Source: Chara braunii (Eukaryota > Streptophyta > Charophyceae > Charales > Characeae). From it: a stretch of 27,900 bases of DNA. Position 1 is the first letter of the stretch. The number at the start of each line of letters is the position of its first letter. Of this stretch, positions 9,166 through 17,284 are shown one piece after another. The DNA is taken from the NCBI GenBank assembly GCA_003427395.1, contig BFEA01000159.1, positions 1-27,900 on the forward strand, read 5' to 3'. Made by a program: the position numbers and the translations under genes. The notes below the pieces were generated by a model. That model had not been told where the DNA came from and did not search any database. It worked only from the letters and a program-made list of their open reading frames with translations.

Positions 9166-9525
9166 ACGATGATGGCGATGGTGATGGTTATTATGATGAT
9201 GATGATGGTGATGATGATGATGATGATGGGGATGGGGATGATGATGGGAATGATGGGGATGATTGGAGTGATGATGCTAATGGAAATACTAAACGATGAG
9301 GAACTGTGACGATAACGACAAAAATTAACTCTAGAGAAAGAGCAAAAAAAAGGAGGAGGAGGAGGAGGAGGAGGTGACGAAGAGGAGGAGATGTATTTAG
9401 TTAGACAGAAAAAAGAGGGAGATGTATGATTTATACTTTGGGCGGATTCGTGAGAGAAAATACTGTATGAGGCGCGCATGATAAAAACTTAGGAAAAAAA
9501 GGTTGGAGGAAAAAAAAAAATTTTT

Positions 9526-9563
<38 letters not shown>

Positions 9564-9600
9564 TGTAAAGAAGCAATTAAAAAAAAAAAAACAAAGGAAT
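9166..9600 (+). repeat. GAT/ATG, GGA and poly(A) tracts
   Basis: GATGGT/GATGAT units occupy 9166-9300, GGA units about 9350-9375, and A-runs about 9500-9591 with a 30-base-class run near 9528-9559. No gene is supported. Confidence 0.85.
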
Positions 9601-10593
9601 AAAGAGAGAAAATGAGAACCGTAAGAAAGCGATTTCCGTGGTGGTCTGTGGAGAGGGGGCTATGGTGATGACGTGGCGGGGTGACGTGTCATCTGGAAGC
9701 GCGTTCGAGCGGTGGAGAGGGGAGGAAGCCATGGTGATGACGTGGCGGAGTGACGTGGAAGGGTGACAATTACTAGCTAATGATTACAGCAGGTAGGCGG
9801 ATAGGCGGGTGGAAGATGACCCTTGATCCTAAACCCTAATTAGCCAGGGGGAGTGTGATGGAGATGCTGACGTGGACCAGCCCATCATGTAGGTGTCGAA
9901 CGACGAGAGGAAGAGGGCTGCTACTGACCTAATTAGGCAGGGGGAGTGTGATGGAGAGAGGCTGACGTGGACCACCGTATCATACGGTGATGGAGAGGCT
10001 GACGTGGACGGAGGGTGTATGAAGAGAGTGGCGAGAGGAAGAGGGACTCTACTGACCTAATTAGGCAAGGGGGGGGTGTGATGGAGGTGCTGACGTAAGA
10101 CCTGGGAATCATGAAGGGGTATATGATTGGAGTGTGTGTGAAGAGAAGGTGATACCCGCCCCATCAATAGAGGGAGCGACTAATTAGGGTGTAGTAGGGA
10201 GGGATGCTCATATCACCCCCCCAATAAGACCCTACAGGTTCTTTTTTTTTTTAAAAGGTGGAATTTCGCTGCGTCGGCGAGAGGAAGAGGGGCTAAAAGC
10301 CTAAAACTGGAAGGGAGGTCGCCACGGAAGAGAGAAATATGAAGGTTGAAGATAACTACTTATAACGGTGCGGGGAGAAAATTAATATGATGGTGGAGAG
10401 GGGAGGGACGGACGATTACGGTGATGGAGAGAAGAGGTGGTGATCATGATGATGATGATGATGGTGATGCTGATGATATGGGAAGGCTCAAAATGCTGAC
10501 GTGGAGGCCGGAATAAGTACGATCGGACAGCGCCGCTGTAATATTGATGACGTGGAGGATGACGCGACGATGACGTGTGCAGGAGGATTTGGA

Positions 10594-10666
10594 AGTTGAC
10601 ATGGAAGATGACATGGAAGATGACATGGAAGATGACATGGAAGATGACATGGAAGATGACATGGAA
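10594..10666 (+). repeat. 12-bp minisatellite GATGACATGGAA
   Basis: Six contiguous units, nearly identical. This is a recent local homogenised expansion inside the degenerate TGACGTGG region. Confidence 0.92.
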
Positions 10667-11106
10667 GGAGGACGTGGAGGATGACGTGAGGAGGACGTGG
10701 AGGATGACGTGCAGGGACTACGGTAGGATAAAGTGACTAGTAGAAGGTGACGACCCCTTCTTTTTTTTTTTTTTTTTTTTTTTTGGGTTTGATCGTGAGG
10801 ATCGTTAGACGATCTTGTTTTGTATTGATTGTGATGATCGTTCTGCGATCTTTTCCGTTTGTGTAATTCTGGCGATAAAGGAATGATCTATACTGCGTAG
10901 AGGGAGAAGGGAGGGTAACGATGAAAGAGTGGTGGGGTAAAGGCCACGTGGAGTGGATGGTGAAGATGGCAATGACGATGATGAGGATGATGATGATGAT
11001 GATGATGACGATGACGATGATGATTTTTAGGAAGGAGGGGGTGCGATGAGGTGATCACTGGGGAGGCGAGGTTGACAGCGAAGGGGTCGAAGAGGTGATG
11101 CCTACG

Positions 11107-11150
<44 letters not shown>

Positions 11151-11303
11151 GCCGTCTTGATGATTTGGAGGAAGGAGGGGGGGGGGGGGGGGGGGGGGTG
11201 ATGACGAGGTGATCAGTGGGGAGGGGAGGTTAGGGGTCGAGGAGGTTTGAACTGCAAAGGGGTCGAGGAGGTTACACAACTGCGAAGGGGTCGAGGAGGT
11301 GAT

Positions 11304-11711
11304 GCCTACGTGATGATCACGTGATCACGTGGATGAGCGGGTTGTGACCACAAAATCCTAAACCCAATCGTAAAGCACTACAACCCTACGCGTAGCAAAA
11401 GGAAACTCCAACAAGGCGCCTCTGTATTGCACTGCAGCAGAGTGCGGGGCGGCCCAGCCCTCTTTGAAAGAAAAAAAAAAAAGCCAAAAGGAAAAGGAAA
11501 AAAAGATATCGGAAAAAAAAAGAAAGTCCAAATTAGCTACAAAAATAAAAGAACAATCACCTTAACTATATGGCGCTTTACTCCCTATCCACATTCTAAA
11601 CTAACAGCATGCATGCATATCAGTTCACCTAGACTAAGTGCAGTGATCGGCACCTACGTGATGATCACGTGATCACGTGATCACGTGGTCACGTGGATGA
11701 GCGGGTTCTGA
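11304..11711 (+). repeat. Duplicated GATCACGTGATCACGTG block around a 300-bp insert
   Basis: CCTACGTGATGATCACGTGA opens a block at 11304-11347 and again at 11652-11711. Both end in GGATGAGCGGGTT followed by TGAC. The second copy carries extra GATCACGTG units. The spacer (11348-11651) is unlike its surroundings. It includes A-runs and, at about 11425-11465, a minus-strand GGGCTGGG..CCCCGCAC segment resembling the body of the SINE at 16000-16275. Confidence 0.6.
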
Positions 11712-12112
11712 CATACAGTAATAACGTGAAGCAGTGTGTCACAGCATTGACGTGGCGATGGGACTGATGACGTGGAAGTGTTGGTGGTGCTCCCTGAAAG
11801 GATGAAGGATGAAGGATGAGTGCCAATCACGGCACGCCATGATCAGAGCCGCAGACGACGACGACGGCGACGACGACGAGGAGTTTTGTAATTGGACAAC
11901 GAATTGGAAAAGAGAGAAAGCCAAAAATTGAAAAAAAAGGCGGGAAAAAAAGGCGGGAAAAAAAGCATGAGCAGCCGATGGCGATGAGTTCCAAAATGCA
12001 TAGCAAGTGTTGAAAAAAGGCGGGAAAAAAAAAAACGATAGAGAAAAAAAAAAGAGAAAAAGCTGAAAAATAGAACGAAAGAGGAGAAATGGAGACCAAA
12101 GGGAAATCCTGC

Positions 12113-12227
12113 ATTGCCGTCTTCCCCCGATCATAACGCACCCTGACAATGGATGTATGCAAGCTTTATCTGGGGTCAGGTACACAGCCAAAATGAGGGT
12201 GCGTTGTGTGCGGGGAAAGACGGTAGT
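12113..12227. repeat. Foldback element, family A copy 2
   Basis: The left arm TTGCCGTCTTCCCCCGATCA with AACGCACCCT (12113-12144) pairs with the right arm AGGGTGCGTTGTGTGCGGGG then AAAGACGGTAGT (12196-12227). The interior has GTATGCAAGCT and CAGCCAAAATGAG, as in copies A1 and A3. Confidence 0.82.
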
Positions 12228-12252
12228 CATCGGGATATTTCTGGAGCGGACG

Positions 12253-12300
12253 ATTATTATTATTATTATTATTATTATTTTAATTATTATTATTATTATT
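12253..12300 (+). repeat. (TTA)n microsatellite
   Basis: Two TTA blocks separated by a TTTTAA interruption, directly adjoining the T-rich tail of the minus-strand U2-derived element. Confidence 0.95.
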
Positions 12301-12425
12301 TTCTTTTTTCTTGCCTTCCTTTTTTGAATGTGGCCCGATGGACCACGGGAGAGAAGATATCAAACTGATCAGAAGAGAGACAATTCACTTTATATCTATT
12401 TTTAGCCAAAGGGCGAGAAAGGTAC
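12300..12425 (-). mobile_element. U2 snRNA-derived retroposon, copy 3
   Basis: On the minus strand 12425 to 12326 reads as U2 1-88. It begins TACCTTTCTCGCCC, continues GGCTAAAAATAGAT and TTCTGATCAGTTTGATATC, and closes with GTGGTCCATCGGGCCAC then ATTC. An impure A-rich tail extends to about 12300. It is the most diverged of the three, with short CTCT insertions, but ends at the same CCACATT point. A target duplication is possible (GGACGATKATTAT at about 12248 and 12428) but not clean because of neighbouring GAT repeats. Confidence 0.8.
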
Positions 12426-12806
12426 GAGGACGATGATTATGATGATCGGACGATTATTACTATTATGATCATGATGATGAGGTTTTGTGAGGGAGTCGTC
12501 AAGGAAAAAAATTGTTGATGATGATAATGACCTGGAGGCGGAGATACTGACGTGGGGGGAACGATACGATGGAGGAACGATGTTCGAGAGGGAGTGGTGA
12601 TGATGATGACGTGGCAGGGAGGATATGGTGATGACGTGCAGGTAGGATATGGTGTGATTGAAAGATGAGCTGTGGTGGGGGTCGATGATGACGGCGAGGT
12701 GATGACGACGTGGAGGAGAGAGATGACGACGACGTGCAGGAAGAGTTTAGGGTTTAATCATGAAGGACGTTGGAGAAGGGGGGTAATTTTGATGACGTGG
12801 CACAGC

Positions 12807-12878
12807 NNNNNNNNNNNNNNNNNNNNNNNNNNNNNNNNNNNNNNNNNNNNNNNNNNNNNNNNNNNNNNNNNNNNNNNN
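12807..12878. other. Assembly gap, 72 N
   Basis: Unresolved bases inside the minisatellite region. The open frame reading through it is not real evidence of coding. Confidence 0.99.
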
Positions 12879-13165
12879 TGGAGGAGGAGATGGCCATGAT
12901 GATGACCTGGAGGCGGAGATGAGATCGTGGAGGAGGGGGTTGATGATGACGGCTTGTAAAGGATGGGTTGATGGTGATGAGGTGGCGATTGGGGTGAGGA
13001 GCGGTGTGAGGATGATGACGTGGCGAGAGGGGTGATGATGATGACGTGGTGAGCGGGGTAAGGATGATGACGTGGCGAGTCTAGGAAGGACGATTAGGTG
13101 CAGAGCGGGGTGAGATGGCTATTTGATCACGTGGCAGCGGGGTGAGGATGATGACGTGGCGAAAC

Positions 13166-13200
<35 letters not shown>

Positions 13201-13442
13201 TTGATGAAATGAATGGGGAACGATGATTTCAGCATGGAGGTGACATTGAGGGAGCAATGGGGATGATGGCGTGGTGAGCGGCTTGACAGGCTGGCCAAAG
13301 GGAGGAGGATGTGATGATGCCAAGGCGGAGAGGGGTACAATAGCGACGTGGAAAGGGTGATGATGATTACGACAGTGACGATAATGATGAGGATGACGTA
13401 GTCGAGGGTCTAATGATCATCTGAAGGAGGTGATAAAGAAGG

Positions 13443-13475
<33 letters not shown>

Positions 13476-14461
13476 CGATGATGACGATGACGATGATGAT
13501 AATGGGGATGATTACGTGGTGAGGGTCTAGTGATAATCTGAATGAGGTGAAAATGATGATGATGATGATGATGGTGATCGGAGTGAGAAGGTTGACCACC
13601 GTGATGACATGGAGGAGATGATTACAATGACGTGGAGGGGATGATGGCGATGACGTGGGTGGGTCATCGCGATCGCAGTGTCATGGGACGAGATGCACCG
13701 TCGCGATGACGTGGAGGGGATGATCTCGGTCGCGATGATGTGGAGAGGATGATGGCGGTCGCGACGACGTGGAGCAGAAGATCGGGATCGCGATGCTGTG
13801 CAGGGCATAATCGCGATGATGTGGAGGGATGGTCGCAGTGACGCGAAGGGGATGATCACTATGGCGATGACGTGGAGGGGATACGATGATGAGGAGGGGG
13901 TAATCACGATGACGTGGAGGGGGTAATCACGATGACGTGGAGGGGATGATCGGGATGACGTGGAGGGGATGATCGGGATGTCGTTAAGGAGATACATGGT
14001 GGTTATATGAGACCCAGAGAGGGGATGATGATAATGAAGAAGAGGTTGTGATCATTAGTTGGGGGTTTGATGATAATGATTAGTTTGGGACAGCGATGAT
14101 GACATGGGAGTGGAGCGGGGGTTGATGATGATGATGACGACGATAATGATGACGATTACGTGGAGATGCGTAAAATTGGCCACGTGATGGGGTAGAGGAT
14201 CAAGTGATGATAATCACGTGGAATGCATCTGATGCGTATGACGTGGAGCTCGGAATGATGAGCTGGATGACGTGGAGGAGTGACCGATGAGGATATGGGG
14301 GAAGGAGGGATGGTGGCGATGACATAGCAGAGGCGCGAGTATCGATGATAATGATGGTGACGTGGACAAGTGCGGATTGCCACGTGTCTCTCATCGTGAG
14401 AACGCTGTTAATCAAACCCATTACACAACGAACGTCGCAGTAATTCAAAACGAAAAATGTA

Positions 14462-14580
14462 ATTTTTTTTTATTTTTTTTTTTTTGGGACACCATTTCTC
14501 GGTATTTATGCGTGTCATCCCGCACGGCACACGAAACGAAAACGAGAAATATGCGTGTGCAGGAACCATATGCGTGTGCT
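14462..14580 (-). mobile_element. U6 snRNA-derived retroposon Y, 3' part with A-tail
   Basis: On the minus strand 14520 to 14486 reads GGATGACACGCATAAATA, CCGAGAAATGGTGTCCC, which is the 3' half of U6. An A-tail follows, seen as the T-run 14462-14485 with one interruption. Between 14521 and 14580 lie GCACGGCACACGAAACG and a partial U6-like CATATGGTTCCTGCAC. The remainder of the copy continues beyond the inserted foldback at 14581-14746, to GATTAGCATATGGTCCCTGC at about 14750-14770. Confidence 0.75.
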
Positions 14581-14746
14581 GGGGCCAAGTCCCACTAGCA
14601 GCGTCGAGCTACCTCAACGCCTGAATCTGGACGCTTTTGTGGAGATGTGCAGAAATGGTATTGAGTTTCCCGAACTGCACGTCTCCACAAACACATCCAG
14701 ATTCAGGCGTTGAGGTAGTTCAACGCTGCTAGTGGGACTTGGCCCC
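14581..14746. repeat. Foldback element, family B copy 2
   Basis: Arms 14581-14652 and 14675-14746 are reverse complements along almost their whole length. They start GGGGCCAAGTCCCACTAGCA and end TGCTAGTGGGACTTGGCCCC, with a 22-base loop. The core GCCTGAATCTGGACG and GTGGAGATGTGCAG is shared with copies 1 and 3. It sits inside a U6-derived element: GTGCAGGRACCATATGC occurs on both sides (about 14556 and 14749). Confidence 0.92.
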
Positions 14747-14847
14747 CGTGCAGGGACCATATGCTAATCTTTTTTTTTTTGGGACACCATTTCTTTGGGG
14801 CACCGTTTCGTGTGCCGTGCAGGGACCATATGCTAATCTTCTCTCTG
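14747..14847 (-). mobile_element. U6 snRNA-derived retroposons, tandem pieces X and Y
   Basis: On the minus strand, copy X starts AGAGAAGATTAGCATATGGT (from about 14845). It continues CCCTGCACGGCACACG and ends GAAATGGTGTCCC (14781-14793), followed by a ten-base A-tail. Copy Y begins directly after that tail with GATTAGCATATGG. Both carry GCATATGGTCCC where U6 has GCATGGCCCC, and both end GGTGTCCC plus A-tail where U6 has GGTCCAAA. These shared differences show descent from a common altered source. Confidence 0.72.
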
Positions 14848-14851
14848 GGTC

Positions 14852-15009
14852 TCGCCGCACGGCACACGAAACGAAAACGAAACGAGTGCATCTGCCCACG
14901 AAAGGTGGCAAAATACACTCGTTACTATTTATAGCAAAATGATGAACCTGGCCATTTTCTGCAGGAAGATGCACTCGTCTCGTTTTTCGTTTCGTGTCCC
15001 GTGCGGCGA
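14852..15009. repeat. Foldback with GCACGGCACACGAAACG arms
   Basis: The left arm 14852-14892 (TCGCCGCACGG, CACACGAAACGAAAACG, AAACGAGTGCATC) and the right arm 14967-15009 are reverse complements with about three differences over 42 bp. The first 17 bases are also an exact inverted match to 14804-14820, so three arms of the same sequence lie within 210 bp. A (TTCCAA)n stretch follows at about 15024-15044. Confidence 0.85.
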
Positions 15010-15067
15010 CGCCCTGTATCATTCCAATTCCAATTCCAATTCCAAAAGAAGCCACGACGCAGCGGGC

Positions 15068-15183
15068 CTACCCCTCTTCCCCCGAACACAACGCACCCTG
15101 ATAACGAATGTATACAAGCTATGTTTTCGGTCCGATGCGGCCAAAAAGAAAGAGGGGGCGTGTGTTCGGGGGAAGACGGGTAG
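15068..15183. repeat. Foldback element, family A copy 3
   Basis: Left arm CTACCCCTCTTCCCCCGAAC then ACAACGCACCCT; right arm GGGGGCGTGTGTTCGGGGGA then AGACGGGTAG. The interior has ATGTATACAAGCT and GCGGCCAAAA. The right arm runs straight into a tRNA-like sequence. Confidence 0.88.
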
Positions 15184-15244
15184 CTCAATTAGTACGCCCG
15201 ATGAACTGTGGAATGTACGAGCGCGAGCTCGAATCCCCAGGAGC
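15179..15244 (+). tRNA. tRNA-like sequence joined to foldbacks
   Basis: GGTAGCTCAATTAGTACG (from about 15180) fits an A box and GAGCTCGAATCCCC (15225-15238) a B box, at normal tRNA spacing. The acceptor and anticodon stems do not fold convincingly, so a functional tRNA is unlikely. It lies between foldback A3 (left) and foldback B3 (right). Confidence 0.55.
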
Positions 15245-15414
15245 GTGGTCCCACTACCAAGCAAAGAGGATCGTTCGGATAAAATGCCTGAATCTGGACG
15301 TGTTTGTGGAGAGGTGCAGGAAATCGAGATTGAACTGCTTTTCTGCATCTCTGCATAAAACACGTCCACATTCAGGCATTCGATCCGATCCTCTTTGCTA
15401 ATGGGACTCGGCCC
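15245..15414. repeat. Foldback element, family B copy 3
   Basis: Arms 15245-15319 and 15343-15414 pair closely. Outer GGTCCCACTA faces TAATGGGACT, and the inner core GCCTGAATCTGGACG and TGTGGAGAGGTGCAG faces CTGCATCTCTGC and CGTCCACATTCAGGC. The middle segment, AGCAAAGAGGATCG in the left arm and CGATCCTCTTTGCT-like in the right, differs completely from copies 1 and 2. It is nevertheless matched between the two arms. Confidence 0.88.
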
Positions 15415-15494
15415 AGATGTCACTGCTTGAACGAATGTCGGAATTACGTGCCGCCGGTCTGTCCCACTACGACATCTCACCTTCTAGCCAGCGG

Positions 15495-15614
15495 CCTACC
15501 CTTACCCTTCTTGACCCGATACAACGTATACGATGATTACAGCTGTATTTGGGTTATCTTCCGTCTAAATACAGCGATGATGACCATCCGTTGTATTCGG
15601 GTTAAGAAGGGTAG
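15495..15614. repeat. Foldback element related to family A, copy 4
   Basis: Left CTACCCTTACCCTTCTTGAC then CCGATACAACG; right CGTTGTATTCGGGTTAAGAA then GGGTAG. A second inner stem pairs GCTGTATTT with AAATACAGC. The arm design matches family A (CTACC, C-rich, AACACAACG-like) but the sequence is diverged. The right arm again merges into a tRNA-like head. Confidence 0.75.
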
Positions 15615-15998
15615 CAGCTCAGTTCGTAGGGCATGCAAGTGGCATTCACGACCTCTTGGGTTCAATCCCCACTGGGCTCAGGTACTTTGCTGGGCAACCT
15701 TGGTGCCCGCCAATTAGAGATAGGCCATTGGTCCTTGGGAGCGGCATTGAGCAGAGATTGCTGATGTTTGTAGGGGGAGGGGGCCGGAGGGGAGGCACAG
15801 CGACTGACCCGTGGAAGAAGCTTGGTCCTGCTGCTACCGGCTGACCCCTGGCCTACTGGCTGACCCCTGGTCGGTATTGTCCACACGCAGGGAGGGTGCA
15901 CCCCCTGGATGCTCCCCTGGATGCTCCCTCGTTGGAGGCTTGAACTCGGGCTGGCTGCTACCGGGTTCCCCGTAATACTATACTATAATGATAATAGA
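15611..15998 (+). mobile_element. tRNA-derived SINE, copy 1
   Basis: The head has an A box region AGCTCAGTTCGTAGGGCATG (about 15616-15635) and B box GGGTTCAATCCCC (15658-15670). The ~300-bp body is shared with the SINE at 16956-17284. Shared blocks in the same order include TAGAGATAG, GCAGAGATTG/GGAGATTG, GTAGGGGGAGGGG, GGAGGGGAGGCACAGCGACTG (positions 15789-15809), GAAGAAGC, CTACCGGCTGACCCCTGG, CTCGTTGGAGG and CCCGTAATACT. The tail is ATACTATAATGATAATAG, with no poly(A). Confidence 0.82.
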
Positions 15999-15999
15999 A

Positions 16000-16275
16000 A
16001 AGCCTAAAAGGCCTCCCTGTCAGATTTGACAGGTGATAGCCTATTTCAAATTGCCTGCCACAGGGGTGCGGGGAACCCAGCCCTAAGGGCTTATATTTCG
16101 TTGTTTGTCTTAGAGCGAGAGAGAGAGAGAAAAGATGAGAGAAGGGGGGGGGGGGNTGTTGTGTTCCGTGTCGGTGCAGCCTTTGTGATGCAAGCACAGA
16201 TGATTGAACCCACCATACCGCAGCCTTAGGGTTGCGAATTCCTAGCCTGGCCCAATGAGCCAAAACAATGGGGCT
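16000..16275 (-). mobile_element. tRNA-derived SINE-like element, minus strand
   Basis: On the minus strand TGGCTCATTGGGCCAGGCTA (16243-16262) fits an A box and GGGTTCAATCATC (16200-16212) a B box. The body runs down to a CCCCGCACCCCTG segment near 16060-16075. The body includes a G-run with one ambiguous base (N at 16156) and a GA-rich patch. It differs from the other two SINEs apart from the head and a GGGCTGGGTTCCCCG stretch. Confidence 0.5.
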
Positions 16276-16282
16276 GCGAGCA

Positions 16283-16286
<4 letters not shown>

Positions 16287-16350
<64 letters not shown>
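16287..16350. repeat. (AG)n microsatellite
   Basis: Thirty-two AG units. Confidence 0.97.
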
Positions 16351-16353
<3 letters not shown>

Positions 16354-16374
16354 CACAATGGCTGCAGCGCCAGC

Positions 16375-16950
16375 CTAAAAAGAAATAAAAAGGTGGTGCT
16401 GGCAGTTTGGCAAAGCTTGGCGCGCAGGGCAAGCATCAATAGCTGGGCAATTGCCGCGACGATTTATTTCACTGTTGAAATGTTTTTTTTTTTGTTTTTT
16501 TTTTTCCTTCCATATTTTCCCCCGAAAGATCACAGCAGAATCTGTGGGCCCCAATTTTCAGATTTTTCCACACGTTCTTCTGTGCACGAATAATCACCGA
16601 AGTTGTACTTTTTCTGTTGGCCCACAGATGGCAGAGTGACACAGCGATGATTTCACAGTTGATTTGTTCTTAATAAATTTTCTGATATTTTTCCTGGACA
16701 GATCATGACCTAATATACGAAATGACATTTAATTTTAAAATGTCCTCACAAACAACCGCTTCAGTTCAACGATCCCACATTAACAATATTGCATTAGCCT
16801 CCAGTCAGAGATCCACCAACAAACTGTTTTTTTTTTTGTTTCTCTCAGTTCATTTTTTTTTCCCCCCTCTCTTAATTTACTTTCTACTTTCACTTTTCTT
16901 TAATTTAGAATAAATCCAGTCCACTAACATGCTATACAGAAGTACTATAA
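16375..16950. other. AT-rich sequence without recognised features
   Basis: T-runs at about 16482-16505, 16827-16839 and 16852-16862. The pair TCTGTGGGCCC (about 16541) and GGCCCACAGA (about 16619) is a 10-bp inverted repeat 70 bases apart. No gene is supported. Confidence 0.4.
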
Positions 16951-16955
16951 TTGCA

Positions 16956-17284
16956 GGGCCTAGCTCAGTTGGTAAGGCATGGAAGTTGCACCCAGGAGGT
17001 TATGTGTTCAATTCCCTTTGGCCTCATGTACCTTCCTGGGCATGCTTGGCACCCGTCACCTAGAGATAGCCCGTTGGTCCCCCGTATCAGCACTGGACGG
17101 AGATTGATGATCGTAGGGGGAGGGGATCGGAGGGGAGGCACAGCGACTGGCCCATCGAAGAAGCTCGGTCCTGATGCTACCGGCTGACCCCTGGCCGGTA
17201 TCGCCCATCTGCAGGTCGAGCGCAGCCCCCCCATGGTCCCTCGTTGGAGGATTGAACAGGCTGGCTGCTAACCCGTAATACTGT
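16956..17284 (+). mobile_element. tRNA-derived SINE, copy 2 (interrupted by LTR element)
   Basis: The head has TAGCTCAGTTGGTAAGGC (A box, 16961-16978) and GTGTTCAATTCCC (B box, 17004-17016). The body is colinear with SINE copy 1. The copy ends CCCGTAATACTGT exactly where the 5' LTR begins, so the retrotransposon inserted at or near the SINE 3' end and is younger than it. Confidence 0.85.

Larger units (their letters stand above)
9650..14380 (+). repeat. Degenerate TGACGTGG minisatellite region
   Basis: Over about 4.7 kb the + strand is dominated by GATGATGACGTGGMGRGG-like units of irregular length. Exact GACGTGG occurs some 30 or more times by eye, with variants GACATGG, GACGTGC and TACGTGG. 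Local pure expansions include (GAT)n at about 10981-11006, 11108-11150, 13170-13201 and 13446-13475, and a G22 run near 11177-11198. Foldback A2, U2 copy 3, a SINE-like fragment and an assembly gap interrupt the region. No protein-coding frame has non-repetitive content. Between 9780 and 10200 a ~110-bp larger unit beginning near CCTAATTAGGCAGGGGGAGTGTGATGG (first 20 bases of that unit are representative) recurs about three times. Confidence 0.8.

Noticed and set aside
8732-9172. Glycine-rich protein-like frame and poly-Leu/Ser frames on the other strand
   Set aside because: They are translations of (GGA)n and have no non-repetitive coding part.
9820-9845. Telomere-like CCTAAACCCTAAT
   Set aside because: A single occurrence near 9828-9840 inside the minisatellite, with no tandem array.
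12672-12899. Open frame crossing the N gap
   Set aside because: A third of it is unresolved bases and the rest is repeat.
13527-13997. 156-codon Ser/Arg-rich minus frame
   Set aside because: The complement of the TGACGTGG minisatellite stays open by composition. No domain.
15179-15244. Functional tRNA gene
   Set aside because: A and B boxes are present, but the acceptor and anticodon stems do not pair, and the neighbours are foldbacks.
16541-16630. 10-bp inverted repeat as a transposon
   Set aside because: The arms are short and imperfectly bounded, with no target duplication visible.
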